The notes under the pieces: generated by a model
Told to the model about the DNA's origin: nothing
The model's input: the letters and a program-made list of their open reading frames with translations, nothing else
Databases searched by the model: none
Part shown: positions 37,396 to 45,620 of the stretch, one piece after another
How the letters are laid out: each line of letters begins with the position of its first letter
Numbering within the stretch: the stretch's first letter is position 1
Program-made: the position numbers and the translations under genes
NCBI GenBank assembly: GCA_016756695.1
Contig: CP066701.1
Location: 4,112,001-4,176,000 of the forward strand
DNA length: 64,000 nt
Source of the DNA: Heyndrickxia sporothermodurans
GTDB taxonomy: Bacteria; Bacillota; Bacilli; Bacillales; Bacillaceae_C
Direction: 5' to 3'

Positions 37396-37476
37396 CTATC
37401 CTTTTTTAAACGTTCCTAGCATTGCTCGGACAATACCACCTAAAAATTTAGGCAATTTAATTGTATAAAACTTCAT
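37396..37476 (-). CDS. spoVM: Stage V sporulation protein SpoVM
   Basis: A 26-residue amphipathic peptide (MKFYTIKLPKFLGGIVRAML, then GTFKKG) that recognises the positive curvature of the forespore membrane and anchors SpoIVA for coat assembly. The sequence is nearly identical to the B. subtilis peptide. GGGAGGG lies seven bases before the ATG. It sits between rpmB and thiN as in B. subtilis. Its presence shows the organism forms endospores, or recently descends from one that did. A sigma-E promoter is expected upstream but I could not place it confidently. Confidence 0.97.
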   Translation of the reverse strand: MKFYTIKLPKFLGGIVRAMLGTFKKG

Positions 37477-37605
37477 AAATGTCCCTCCCCATCTATCTGA
37501 CAACCGAATGTCACTTACAAATTACTAATCACCAATTTTTATTCCAACCTAAAAATCAGTTTAAGTAATTACCCGACTACACGGGTTCACACTATAGTAT
37601 TCAAT

Positions 37606-37648
37606 ACAAATAAAAATGAATCACCTGATAATTTATGATTACGTGATT
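37606..37648 (-). terminator. Weak hairpin at the end of thiN
   Basis: AATCAC (37619-37624) pairs with GTGATT (37643-37648) through an AT-rich interrupted stem, followed on the minus strand by CATTTTTATTTG. It overlaps the thiN stop codon and may terminate thiN. Confidence 0.4.
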
Positions 37649-38295
37649 TAATCATGACTTCTTATCATCATTAATATGCCTGAAGTAAAAGAAAAATGAC
37701 CTGTTTCTTGAATAAGTTCATTACTAATACATAATGACGAGCCCATGAAAGTTTGCTTATTCGTTAGTGGATATTTAAAACCACGTAATGTAATATCATT
37801 CACTTTCTCACTAAGAGGGACAAATGAAATATATTTTTTATCGCTTCTATTTTCAATCGTATACTCTCCGGGTGAAAAGACGGACACGCTATTTTGTTTA
37901 TCAATAATTTCTATATTCCATCGAATACATTCCGGACGAGCTAAAAGCATTGTATTTGCAAAAAAGTGATCCGCTCTCCCCCCAGTTGCACCAAAAATCC
38001 TAATCTTTAACGGCTTTTGTTTTATAGCCCAAAGTAACGCAAGTTCTAAATCCGTCTCATTTTTTTCAGGTTTAAACCTTTTTATTTCATTTGTCACTTG
38101 ATCTATTTTTCTCAATTGGGATTCCGTTACTGAATCAAAATCACCAAAAGCAATCGAAGGTATTATTTTTTGATTAAATAAATGAATAACTCCATAATCT
38201 ACCCCAACCCATTCAATATCCGGTAAATTAAACGATGATAATGGAGGAACTAGCTCTTCTGGTCCTCCCGCCATAATATGTATTATTTTTTGCAT
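37648..38295 (-). CDS. thiN: Thiamine pyrophosphokinase
   Basis: Converts thiamine to thiamine diphosphate using ATP. The conserved GDFDSVTESQL in the first domain and FGATGGRADHFFANTMLL, binding substrate, are present; the C-terminal half is the usual beta-sandwich. It has 215 residues, like B. subtilis ThiN (YloS), and lies between rpe and spoVM. A hairpin upstream separates it from rpe, so it likely has its own promoter or depends on read-through. Confidence 0.93.
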   Translation of the reverse strand: MQKIIHIMAGGPEELVPPLSSFNLPDIEWVGVDYGVIHLFNQKIIPSIAFGDFDSVTESQLRKIDQVTNEIKRFKPEKNETDLELALLWAIKQKPLKIRIFGATGGRADHFFANTMLLARPECIRWNIEIIDKQNSVSVFSPGEYTIENRSDKKYISFVPLSEKVNDITLRGFKYPLTNKQTFMGSSLCISNELIQETGHFSFTSGILMMIRSHD

Positions 38296-38322
38296 GTTTA
38301 AGAATCTCCTTTCCTAGCATAT

Positions 38323-38356
38323 AAAAATGAATAAAGTCAGCTAGTGGTAGCTGACT
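38323..38356 (-). terminator. Terminator after rpe
   Basis: A 9-bp stem (AGTCAGCTA and its complement, 4-base loop) followed by TTATTCATTTTTAT on the minus strand. It probably closes the long operon that runs down from priA or earlier. Confidence 0.8.
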
Positions 38357-38362
38357 CAAAGT

Positions 38363-39016
38363 TTATCCTAATTGATCTTTTATTTCATTAATAGCTGCTG
38401 TACGATCTTTTTGTTGAAAGATGGCTGATCCGGCAACAAGTACGTTAGCGCCGGCATCATAACAAAGTTTGGCGGTATCACGATTAACCCCACCATCAAC
38501 TTCAATTTCAATCGCGAGTCCTTTTGTATTAACCATTTCCTTCACTTGCTTAATTTTTGGAATAACAGAATGAATGAAGCTTTGCCCACCAAAACCAGGG
38601 TTAACGGTCATTAGTAACACCATTTCAATGTCCTCTAAAACATGTTGAATGGTCTCCACTGGTGTTGCAGGGTTTATAACTACTCCTGCTTTGACACCAA
38701 ATGAGTGGATTAACTGGAGTGTTCGGTGCAAATGTTTGCATGCTTCAACATGAACCGTGATAATGTCCGCACCTGCTTTGGCAAATGCTTCAATATATTG
38801 ATCCGGATTTTCAATCATCAAATGCACGTCTAAAGGCAATTTTGTTACCGGTCTTATCGCTTCCACAACTAACGGACCCATCGTTATATTGGGAACAAAA
38901 TGGCCATCCATCACATCAATATGGATGTAGTCAGCCCCTCCCCTTTCAACATCTTGTATTTCTTCGGCCAATTTCGAAAAATTTGCAGCTAAAATGGATG
39001 GTGCAATTTTTACCAT
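38363..39016 (-). CDS. rpe: Ribulose-phosphate 3-epimerase
   Basis: Metal-dependent TIM-barrel enzyme of the pentose phosphate pathway interconverting ribulose 5-phosphate and xylulose 5-phosphate. Catalytic and metal ligands are visible in [27 protein letters not shown] and EVDGGVN. It has 217 residues and starts 3 bases after the rsgA stop, so the genes are co-transcribed. Confidence 0.97.
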   Translation of the reverse strand: MVKIAPSILAANFSKLAEEIQDVERGGADYIHIDVMDGHFVPNITMGPLVVEAIRPVTKLPLDVHLMIENPDQYIEAFAKAGADIITVHVEACKHLHRTLQLIHSFGVKAGVVINPATPVETIQHVLEDIEMVLLMTVNPGFGGQSFIHSVIPKIKQVKEMVNTKGLAIEIEVDGGVNRDTAKLCYDAGANVLVAGSAIFQQKDRTAAINEIKDQLG

Positions 39017-39019
39017 AAT

Positions 39020-39904
39020 TTAATACCTCGGCTTTCTCTCTCTAATTTCCTGTAAAAACTGTAAATAATGATGATAGCGATAATCAGCAATTTCATTATT
39101 TTCGAGTGCATTTTTAATTGCACATTTCGGTTCGTTTACGTGGAGACACCCTCTAAATTTGCATTCACTACTTCTTTGAGCCATTTCAGGAAAACAATTC
39201 GATAGATTTTCCGCTTCTAATTCATCAAATTCTAAAGCACTAAATCCCGGTGTATCTGCGACTAGACCAGAATTATTAATTTCAATTAATTCCACATGTC
39301 TTGTTGTATGTTTACCCCGGCCAAGATGAGAGGAAATATGACTTGTTTTTAATGCTAACTCGGGATTAATCGCATTTAGTAGTGATGATTTTCCTACGCC
39401 TGATTGTCCTGCAAACACACTTATTTTCCCATCCAAATATGGAAGCAGTTCATTAATCCCCTCTTTTGTTTTAGAAGACGAAAGAATAATTTGATAGCCT
39501 ATTTTTTCATAATCATTTACAAAATTCATAAGATGTGTTTTTTCTTCATCTGTTAAAAGATCTAATTTCGTCAAACAAATAATTGGATTAATGTCATTTG
39601 ATTCTATTATTACTAAAAATCGATCTAATAAAGTTGAACTGAAATCCGGTTCTTTCGCAGAAAATATGAGAATAGCTTGGTCTACATTAGCAATTGGTGG
39701 GCGGATTAGTTCATTTATTCTTTCTTTAACTTCCATTATATAACCCTCTCGATTATTTTCTGCCTGGTAAACAACCGTATCCCCTACTAGAGGAGTAATT
39801 TTATTTTTGCGAAAAACTCCTCGACCTCTACATTGAATTATTTGATCCTGATCTAATACATAGTAAAAACCACTTAATGCCTTAATTATTTTCCCTTCAG
39901 GCAT
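39020..39904 (-). CDS. rsgA: Ribosome small-subunit GTPase RsgA (YloQ/CpgA)
   Basis: Circularly permuted GTPase that checks late 30S maturation. An OB fold (about 1-65) is followed by the G domain, with G4 LTKLDL before G1 GQSGVGKSSLLN and G3 DTPGF. The C-terminal zinc site is Cys-x4-Cys-x-His-x5-Cys (CKFRGCLHVNEPKC). The ATG at 39904 with AAAGGAG upstream gives 294 residues; the 39-codon extension overlaps prkC and is rejected. Confidence 0.96.
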   Translation of the reverse strand: MPEGKIIKALSGFYYVLDQDQIIQCRGRGVFRKNKITPLVGDTVVYQAENNREGYIMEVKERINELIRPPIANVDQAILIFSAKEPDFSSTLLDRFLVIIESNDINPIICLTKLDLLTDEEKTHLMNFVNDYEKIGYQIILSSSKTKEGINELLPYLDGKISVFAGQSGVGKSSLLNAINPELALKTSHISSHLGRGKHTTRHVELIEINNSGLVADTPGFSALEFDELEAENLSNCFPEMAQRSSECKFRGCLHVNEPKCAIKNALENNEIADYRYHHYLQFLQEIRERKPRY

Positions 39905-39923
39905 AGCATCGACTCCTTTAATA

Positions 39924-41951
39924 CTATTCTTTTGGGTATGAAACGGTATCCTCAAGTATAACTTTATTATCTCGCATAACTTTATACTTCGCTTTTTTTC
40001 CTTCTTCAATGGTAAATTCAAGATTTCTTTTCACAGTTTCGGTGATTGTAAACGTTTCAATCGGTTCGTTTATATTATGATTCATATCTTCAATAAAGAT
40101 TTGGACATGTTGAGGCTTCGGTTCCTCTTTATTTTCCCCATCATCATCTTCTTCATTTGTTTGCTCATATGGTATCTCAATTTCTCTTTCTACCATTTTC
40201 GGCGGCTGTTCCTTTGGACCTTTCGATATAACCACTTTCACTTTATCCCCTTTTACTAGCTCGGTTCCAGGTTTGGGCGATTGTGAAATGACTAAGCCTT
40301 CCTTAACAGTATCTGAATATTCCTCTTTGGACATATCAATAATTAGTCCAGTATATTCCTCGTAATCTCTTAAACCTTTTTCATTATACTCTGTTAAGTC
40401 TTTTACTTTAATTTTTTCCGGTCCTTTGCTCACTGTAAATGTGAGAATCGTATCACTCGGAATGATTTCTTCGTTGGACGGTGGATCTTGATCGATTATT
40501 GTCCCAGCAGCGCTATCATCGTATACGTCATTTCTAATATAATCCTTAAATCCTTGCTCCTTCAGCATATCTATTACATCTTCATACTGTCGTCCGGTAT
40601 AATCGGACATCGTGAATTTTTCTTTACCATTACTAATATAAAGATCAATCTCTGTTCCTTCTTTTACTGCTTTTCCCGCTTTAGGATTTGTTTTTATAAC
40701 TTTCCCTTCAGGTACATCCTCACTTGGTGTTTCATATTTTTTGCCGATTTTTAATTTCGCTTCCATGATTTTTTGTATCGCATCATTTACATTTTCTTCT
40801 GCAACATCAGGAACTTTAACTTCTTTCGGTCCAGCAATTGTCGGTAAAAGAATAATACTTATTGCAGTCAATAAGATGATTAAAAAAAGAATCGTTCCAA
40901 CAACCCATGGCCATTTTTTTCTTTTCTTTTTTTGCTTTTTATTTTTTTTCTTTTTCCCATCACTTTTCGAATCATTATCTGCATGATTGTCTTGAAGATC
41001 ACTTTTAGTATGAACCATCGTTTGATCTTGATTTTCATTATTTGTCATCGCATGGATATTTGTAATAATTGGGATTGCTTTTGTTGCTTCATGATCCTCT
41101 GGTATAACAAACTTTGGTTCATTAATTCGATTAGGATCCAATGCAGTTCGAATACTTTCACCCATTTCATCTACCGTTTCAAATCGCTGAAAAGGGTCTT
41201 TTGAGGTTGCTTTTAATACAATGTTTTCAACACTTTGTGGTATATCGGGATTCCATCTTTTTAAAGACGGTGTTTCTGTTTGTAAATGTTTAAGTGCAAT
41301 TGATACAGCTGATTCACCGGAAAAAGGAAGTCTGCCGGTTAACAGTTCGAACATAACGATCCCTAATGAATATATATCCGATTTTCTTGTAGCCATGCCA
41401 CCGCGCGCTTGCTCCGGCGATAAGTAATGAACTGAACCAAGGACTGAGTTTGTCTGAGTAATGGAAGTTGCACTTAATGCCATTGCAATCCCAAAATCGG
41501 TTATTTTTACTATACCATCGTGATCAATTAATATATTTTGCGGTTTAATATCCCGATGAATGATTTGATGTTCATGCGCATGTGAAATAGCTGAAACTAG
41601 TTGCTGCATAATATCTAACGCTTTTTCTACCGATATTGGATGATATTGTTGTATATATTGCTTTAATGTCATGCCATCAACATATTCCATTACTATATAG
41701 TAAATATCATCCTCCTCACCTACATCATAAATATTTACGATATTAGGATGATTTAAGCTTGTTGCTGATTGTGCCTCTCGTTGAAAGCGATGTATAAATT
41801 CTTGTTCATTTGCAAAATCTAATCGTAATATTTTTATAGCAACATCCCGATCTAGAATAATGTCTCTGGCTAAATACACATTAGCCATACCGCCTCCGCC
41901 AATCATGCTGATAATTTTATAGCGGTCACTTATTCTTTTTCCAATTATCAT
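39924..41951 (-). CDS. prkC: Serine/threonine protein kinase PrkC with PASTA domains
   Basis: Membrane sensor kinase that responds to muropeptides and promotes spore germination and wall homeostasis in Bacillus. The kinase domain (about 10-270) has a glycine loop, Lys 40, HRDIKPQN with Asp 134, and DFG at 152-154. A strongly basic stretch (about 331-345, KKKKNKKQKKKRKK) precedes one transmembrane helix. Outside are three PASTA repeats (from about 374, 443 and 512) and a C-terminal Ig-like region preceded by an acidic linker. Length 675 is slightly above B. subtilis (648). It overlaps prpC by 4 bases. Confidence 0.96.
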   Translation of the reverse strand: MIIGKRISDRYKIISMIGGGGMANVYLARDIILDRDVAIKILRLDFANEQEFIHRFQREAQSATSLNHPNIVNIYDVGEEDDIYYIVMEYVDGMTLKQYIQQYHPISVEKALDIMQQLVSAISHAHEHQIIHRDIKPQNILIDHDGIVKITDFGIAMALSATSITQTNSVLGSVHYLSPEQARGGMATRKSDIYSLGIVMFELLTGRLPFSGESAVSIALKHLQTETPSLKRWNPDIPQSVENIVLKATSKDPFQRFETVDEMGESIRTALDPNRINEPKFVIPEDHEATKAIPIITNIHAMTNNENQDQTMVHTKSDLQDNHADNDSKSDGKKKKNKKQKKKRKKWPWVVGTILFLIILLTAISIILLPTIAGPKEVKVPDVAEENVNDAIQKIMEAKLKIGKKYETPSEDVPEGKVIKTNPKAGKAVKEGTEIDLYISNGKEKFTMSDYTGRQYEDVIDMLKEQGFKDYIRNDVYDDSAAGTIIDQDPPSNEEIIPSDTILTFTVSKGPEKIKVKDLTEYNEKGLRDYEEYTGLIIDMSKEEYSDTVKEGLVISQSPKPGTELVKGDKVKVVISKGPKEQPPKMVEREIEIPYEQTNEEDDDGENKEEPKPQHVQIFIEDMNHNINEPIETFTITETVKRNLEFTIEEGKKAKYKVMRDNKVILEDTVSYPKE

Positions 41952-42706
41952 TCATTACACCCGCTTTCAACATCAGTAGCAACATTAATAAGGATAAGTG
42001 TAATGTTATCTTCACCGCCATTATCATTAGCTAAATCAATAAATGCTTGAGCTTTCTCTTCAATTGAATTCTCATTTTCCAAAATTTCTTTCATTTGCAA
42101 TTCGCTCATTTTGTCCGAAAGACCATCTGAGCAAAGAAGCAAATAATCACCTTCCTCAATGATGATTGTTTTAATATCGGCTTCTATTTTCTCTTCAGTA
42201 CCTAAAGCCTTTAAGACCACATTCTTTCTAGGATGATGTTCGGCATCTTCTTTTGTGATTATTCCCGTTTTAACTAATTCATTCACTAACGAATGATCCT
42301 CTGTTATTTGTTTGAAACCATTTTCATTGAATATATAACAACGGCTATCACCAATATTTACAATTGTCGCAAAATCATTTGTACAGATTGCAGCTACTAG
42401 TGTGGTTCCCATTCCTTCACATGCGGCATTTCCTCTTGAGTGAACCAAAATTTCTTGATTAATTATGTCTACTCTATCAGAAAACCATTTTTCAGCAGAT
42501 TCTGCAGTATTGATTTCAGAGGACTTTTGCCATTCGTTATAAAAAAAGTCTACCGTCATCTTACTTGCGACATCACCGGCATTATGGCCGCCCATTCCAT
42601 CTGCTACAATTGCAAGGCGATCACCTGTTGAATTAACAAAAAATCCCCCATTATCTTCATTACGTTGACGAATTTTCCCCTTGTCTGTTCGAAAAACAGC
42701 CCTCAT
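41948..42706 (-). CDS. prpC: PP2C-type protein phosphatase PrpC
   Basis: Mn/Mg-dependent phosphatase that removes phosphate from PrkC and its substrates. PP2C metal-binding motifs are present: RQRNEDNGG, VADGMGGHNAGD, CSDGLSD and GGEDNIT. The ATG at 42706, with GAGGTGA upstream, gives 252 residues; a GTG four codons earlier is possible. In B. subtilis rlmN lies immediately upstream; here rsmB does, after a gap of about 120 bases with no gene. Confidence 0.96.
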   Translation of the reverse strand: MRAVFRTDKGKIRQRNEDNGGFFVNSTGDRLAIVADGMGGHNAGDVASKMTVDFFYNEWQKSSEINTAESAEKWFSDRVDIINQEILVHSRGNAACEGMGTTLVAAICTNDFATIVNIGDSRCYIFNENGFKQITEDHSLVNELVKTGIITKEDAEHHPRKNVVLKALGTEEKIEADIKTIIIEEGDYLLLCSDGLSDKMSELQMKEILENENSIEEKAQAFIDLANDNGGEDNITLILINVATDVESGCNE

Positions 42707-42828
42707 ATAGAAGGTCACCTCGTTTCTTTATAAAAAACCTACACATTGGTCCTATCTAGCAATATTTAACGAATTCAAAAAGGATTACTTGGTTACTTTT
42801 ACGACTTTATTCATCAATTTTCCTGCTT

Positions 42829-44175
42829 TTAATTTTTGTCCGTGTCTCTCTTTTTAAAACATGCGATAAAAAAACCGTCGCCCCCAAAATCTTGAGGAAA
42901 AATTTGCACTTTATTTTCTTCTACAAATGGATTAATTGTTTCCGTTAACTGCAAAGGAGATGTCTCAAATTCCGGTGATGTGAGCAAGAACTGATTGACA
43001 GTACCTTCATTTTCTATCTTATCGACAGTACAAGTACTATAGATGAGTAATCCCCCGGGTTTTACTAATTGTGCAGCCTGCTGGAGTATTGCTTGTTGTA
43101 TTGATTGTAAAGAAGTTATATCTTCTAATGATTTGCTATATTTAATATCAGGTTTTTTCCGTAAAACACCTAATCCCGAGCAAGGTGCATCTACTAATAC
43201 ACGGTCAAAACTATTTTTTGGAAAATGTTCGGTCACTTTACGACTATCCAATACTTTTGTTTCTATATTATTTAATCCAAGTCTTTTAGCATTATCATCA
43301 ATTAGTTTAATTTTATGTTGATGTAAATCTAGAGCAACCACTTTCCCGGTTCCATTTAACTTTTCAGCTATATGTGTCGTTTTTCCGCCAGGTGCAGCAC
43401 AACAATCTAAAATGATTTGATCATTTTTAATATTCATCGCATTAGCTACTAACATAGAGCTTTCATCCTGAACGGTAATTAATCCTTCTGCAAAGGCTTT
43501 AGAGTGTGCTAGATTTCCTTTTAACGAGCGGATACCTTCGGGTGTGATGGGACTTGGCGTGACTTCATATCCTTCATTTTCCAACTTATCAATTACCATT
43601 TCCCTAGTCGTTACCATTGTATTTACACGTGCAGTTTGTGTTGGTGCATTTAGATTCGCCTCACACATTTCCTTTGTTTTCTTTATACCGAATTGTTCTG
43701 ACCATCTACGAACCATCCATTCTGGATGACTAGTTTCAATTGCAATTCTTTCAATTGGGTCATTAATTTCGTCTAATGAAGGGACACCATTTCTTTGAAT
43801 CGCCCGCAAAACCCCATTAACCATACCGGCTATTCCACGATGACCTCTTTTTTTGGCGATTTCGACTGCCTCAAATATAATCGCTCGATCCGGAATTTTA
43901 TCTAAATATACCATTTGATATAAAGATAGTCTTAATAATATTTGAACCCATTTTTCTATTTTTTTATTTATAAATGGTTTTAAATAATAATCTAGGGTGA
44001 ATTTTCTCTGTAATGTACCATATGTAATTTCGGTTAATAACCCTATGTCCGGTCCTTTAATATGATTTCTTTCAATTACGTGATTTAGAAGTAAATTACT
44101 ATATGCTTGATTTTTCTCGACTGCCTCAAGTATTTCTAATGCCGATTCTCGGACATTCATTTTTTTATTTCCCAT
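42829..44175 (-). CDS. rsmB: 16S rRNA (cytosine-967-C5) methyltransferase
   Basis: Methylates C967 of 16S rRNA. The N-terminal NusB-like domain (about 6-135) is followed by the Rossmann methyltransferase core with CAAPGGKTTHIAE, VDAPCSGLG (the release Cys) and STCTVDKIENE (the nucleophile Cys). It has 448 residues, and AGGAG precedes the ATG. It begins one base after the fmt stop. Confidence 0.96.
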   Translation of the reverse strand: MGNKKMNVRESALEILEAVEKNQAYSNLLLNHVIERNHIKGPDIGLLTEITYGTLQRKFTLDYYLKPFINKKIEKWVQILLRLSLYQMVYLDKIPDRAIIFEAVEIAKKRGHRGIAGMVNGVLRAIQRNGVPSLDEINDPIERIAIETSHPEWMVRRWSEQFGIKKTKEMCEANLNAPTQTARVNTMVTTREMVIDKLENEGYEVTPSPITPEGIRSLKGNLAHSKAFAEGLITVQDESSMLVANAMNIKNDQIILDCCAAPGGKTTHIAEKLNGTGKVVALDLHQHKIKLIDDNAKRLGLNNIETKVLDSRKVTEHFPKNSFDRVLVDAPCSGLGVLRKKPDIKYSKSLEDITSLQSIQQAILQQAAQLVKPGGLLIYSTCTVDKIENEGTVNQFLLTSPEFETSPLQLTETINPFVEENKVQIFPQDFGGDGFFIACFKKRDTDKN

Positions 44176-44176
44176 A

Positions 44177-45121
44177 TTATTCTCCTAATATGGTGCCGAT
44201 TGATAGTTGCGAACCAGCGCCATTTAAAAATTGTGCTGCAGTCATTTTTTTCTTACCGGATGGTTGTAATTCTTTAATTTTAATTCCTGTTGTGTTTCCT
44301 GTTGCAACAATGAAACCATCTTTCATTCGTTGAACAATCATTCCCGGTGCTTTTTGTTCTGTTAAAGGAATCTTTTCACTCTCCCACACCTTTATTACAT
44401 TGCCATCAAGCGTTGTATAAGCTACAGGCCATGGATTTAATCCGCGGATATGATTGTATATTTCTTCACCGGATTTAGTCCAATCGATCTTTTCCTGTTC
44501 TCTTTTTATATTTGACGCAAAGGTAGCTAATTCATTATTTTGAGGAATAGGTTTAATTTCCCCATTAATTAATTTAGGAATTGTTTCAGATAATAGTTCC
44601 GCTCCCGCTTCACTTAACTTATTAAAGAGTGTTCCCACATTATCAGAATCAGAGATTGGCACCTCTACCTGACTAATAATATCACCCGCATCTAGTTTTT
44701 CTACCATATACATAATAGTTATTCCGGTTTTCTTTTTTCCCTGAATAATTGCATAATGAACAGGGGCTCCCCCGCGAAGTTCCGGAAGTAGTGATGCATG
44801 CACATTAATACATCCGTATTTTGGAGCATCCAGTAATTCCTTTGGTAAAATTTGTCCAAATGCCGCTGTTACTATTAAATCTGGTTTCATTTCGATAATG
44901 TTTTGTAATTCTGTAGAATTGCGAATTTTCTCCGGCTGCAAAACAGGAATTTGATGTTTTTCCGCTTCCACTTTAACAGGAGGAGGAGTTAAAGTTTTTT
45001 TCCTGCCTACCGGGCGATCGGGTTGTGTAACTACTGCTATTACTTCATACCCATCATTTATTAATCTTTTTAAAACAGGAACCGAAAAATCCGGAGTTCC
45101 CATGAATACAACTTTATTCAT
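44177..45121 (-). CDS. fmt: Methionyl-tRNA formyltransferase
   Basis: Formylates initiator Met-tRNA with 10-formyltetrahydrofolate. [17 protein letters not shown] opens the protein, and the catalytic [15 protein letters not shown] supplies the conserved Asn-His; Asp follows in KLDAGDI. It has 314 residues. Overlap of 4 bases with def upstream: synthesis and removal of the formyl group are co-expressed. Confidence 0.97.
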   Translation of the reverse strand: MNKVVFMGTPDFSVPVLKRLINDGYEVIAVVTQPDRPVGRKKTLTPPPVKVEAEKHQIPVLQPEKIRNSTELQNIIEMKPDLIVTAAFGQILPKELLDAPKYGCINVHASLLPELRGGAPVHYAIIQGKKKTGITIMYMVEKLDAGDIISQVEVPISDSDNVGTLFNKLSEAGAELLSETIPKLINGEIKPIPQNNELATFASNIKREQEKIDWTKSGEEIYNHIRGLNPWPVAYTTLDGNVIKVWESEKIPLTEQKAPGMIVQRMKDGFIVATGNTTGIKIKELQPSGKKKMTAAQFLNGAGSQLSIGTILGE

Positions 45122-45603
45122 TCTTCCTCATACCCTTCTAATTCTTCTTCATCAATATATTTGAGTACTTTCGTCGTAAATAATACGCCGTGAAGATGAT
45201 CAATTTCATGTTGAATAGCACGAGCTAGATAATCTTCAGCCTCTATATAAAATGTACGCCCTTTTACATCCTGGGCTTGGACTTTAACATAAAAGGGACG
45301 TGAAACTGTACCATATAATCCCGGGAAACTTAAACATCCTTCGACATCTGTTTGTTCACCGCTTTTTTCGATAATTACTGGATTTATTAAATTAAGTCTG
45401 CCAGTATCATCACCGATATCAACCACTGCAATTTGTTGATCAATACCAATTTGTGGAGCTGCTAAACCAACTCCATCAGCAGATAGCATTGTTTCATACA
45501 TGTCATTTAGCAGTACTTTTAATTTTTTATCAAATTGTGTAACCAGCTCACATTCTTTTTCTAATATGTCGGCCGGATGTTTTACGATTGTGAGAATTGC
45601 CAA
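45118..45603 (-). CDS. def: Peptide deformylase
   Basis: Metallo-hydrolase removing the formyl group from nascent proteins. The three motifs are [18 protein letters not shown] (Cys metal ligand) and QHEIDHLHG (two His ligands and catalytic Glu). Its 161 residues and short C-terminus match the B. subtilis Def encoded beside fmt. It lies between priA and fmt. Confidence 0.97.
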   Translation of the reverse strand: MAILTIVKHPADILEKECELVTQFDKKLKVLLNDMYETMLSADGVGLAAPQIGIDQQIAVVDIGDDTGRLNLINPVIIEKSGEQTDVEGCLSFPGLYGTVSRPFYVKVQAQDVKGRTFYIEAEDYLARAIQHEIDHLHGVLFTTKVLKYIDEEELEGYEEE

Positions 45604-45620
45604 GATCTTTCCTCTTTTCT

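Noticed and set aside
39905-40021. Longer N-terminus for rsgA
   Set aside because: It would overlap the end of prkC, has no ribosome site and adds residues foreign to the family.
40932-41204. Plus-strand open frames across prkC, smc and priA
   Set aside because: All lie antisense to strongly conserved genes and show no protein motifs; they are by-products of low GC content.
42760-42805. Nine-codon frame MNKVVKVTK after rsmB
   Set aside because: Too short to support as a gene and no relation to RlmN is visible.
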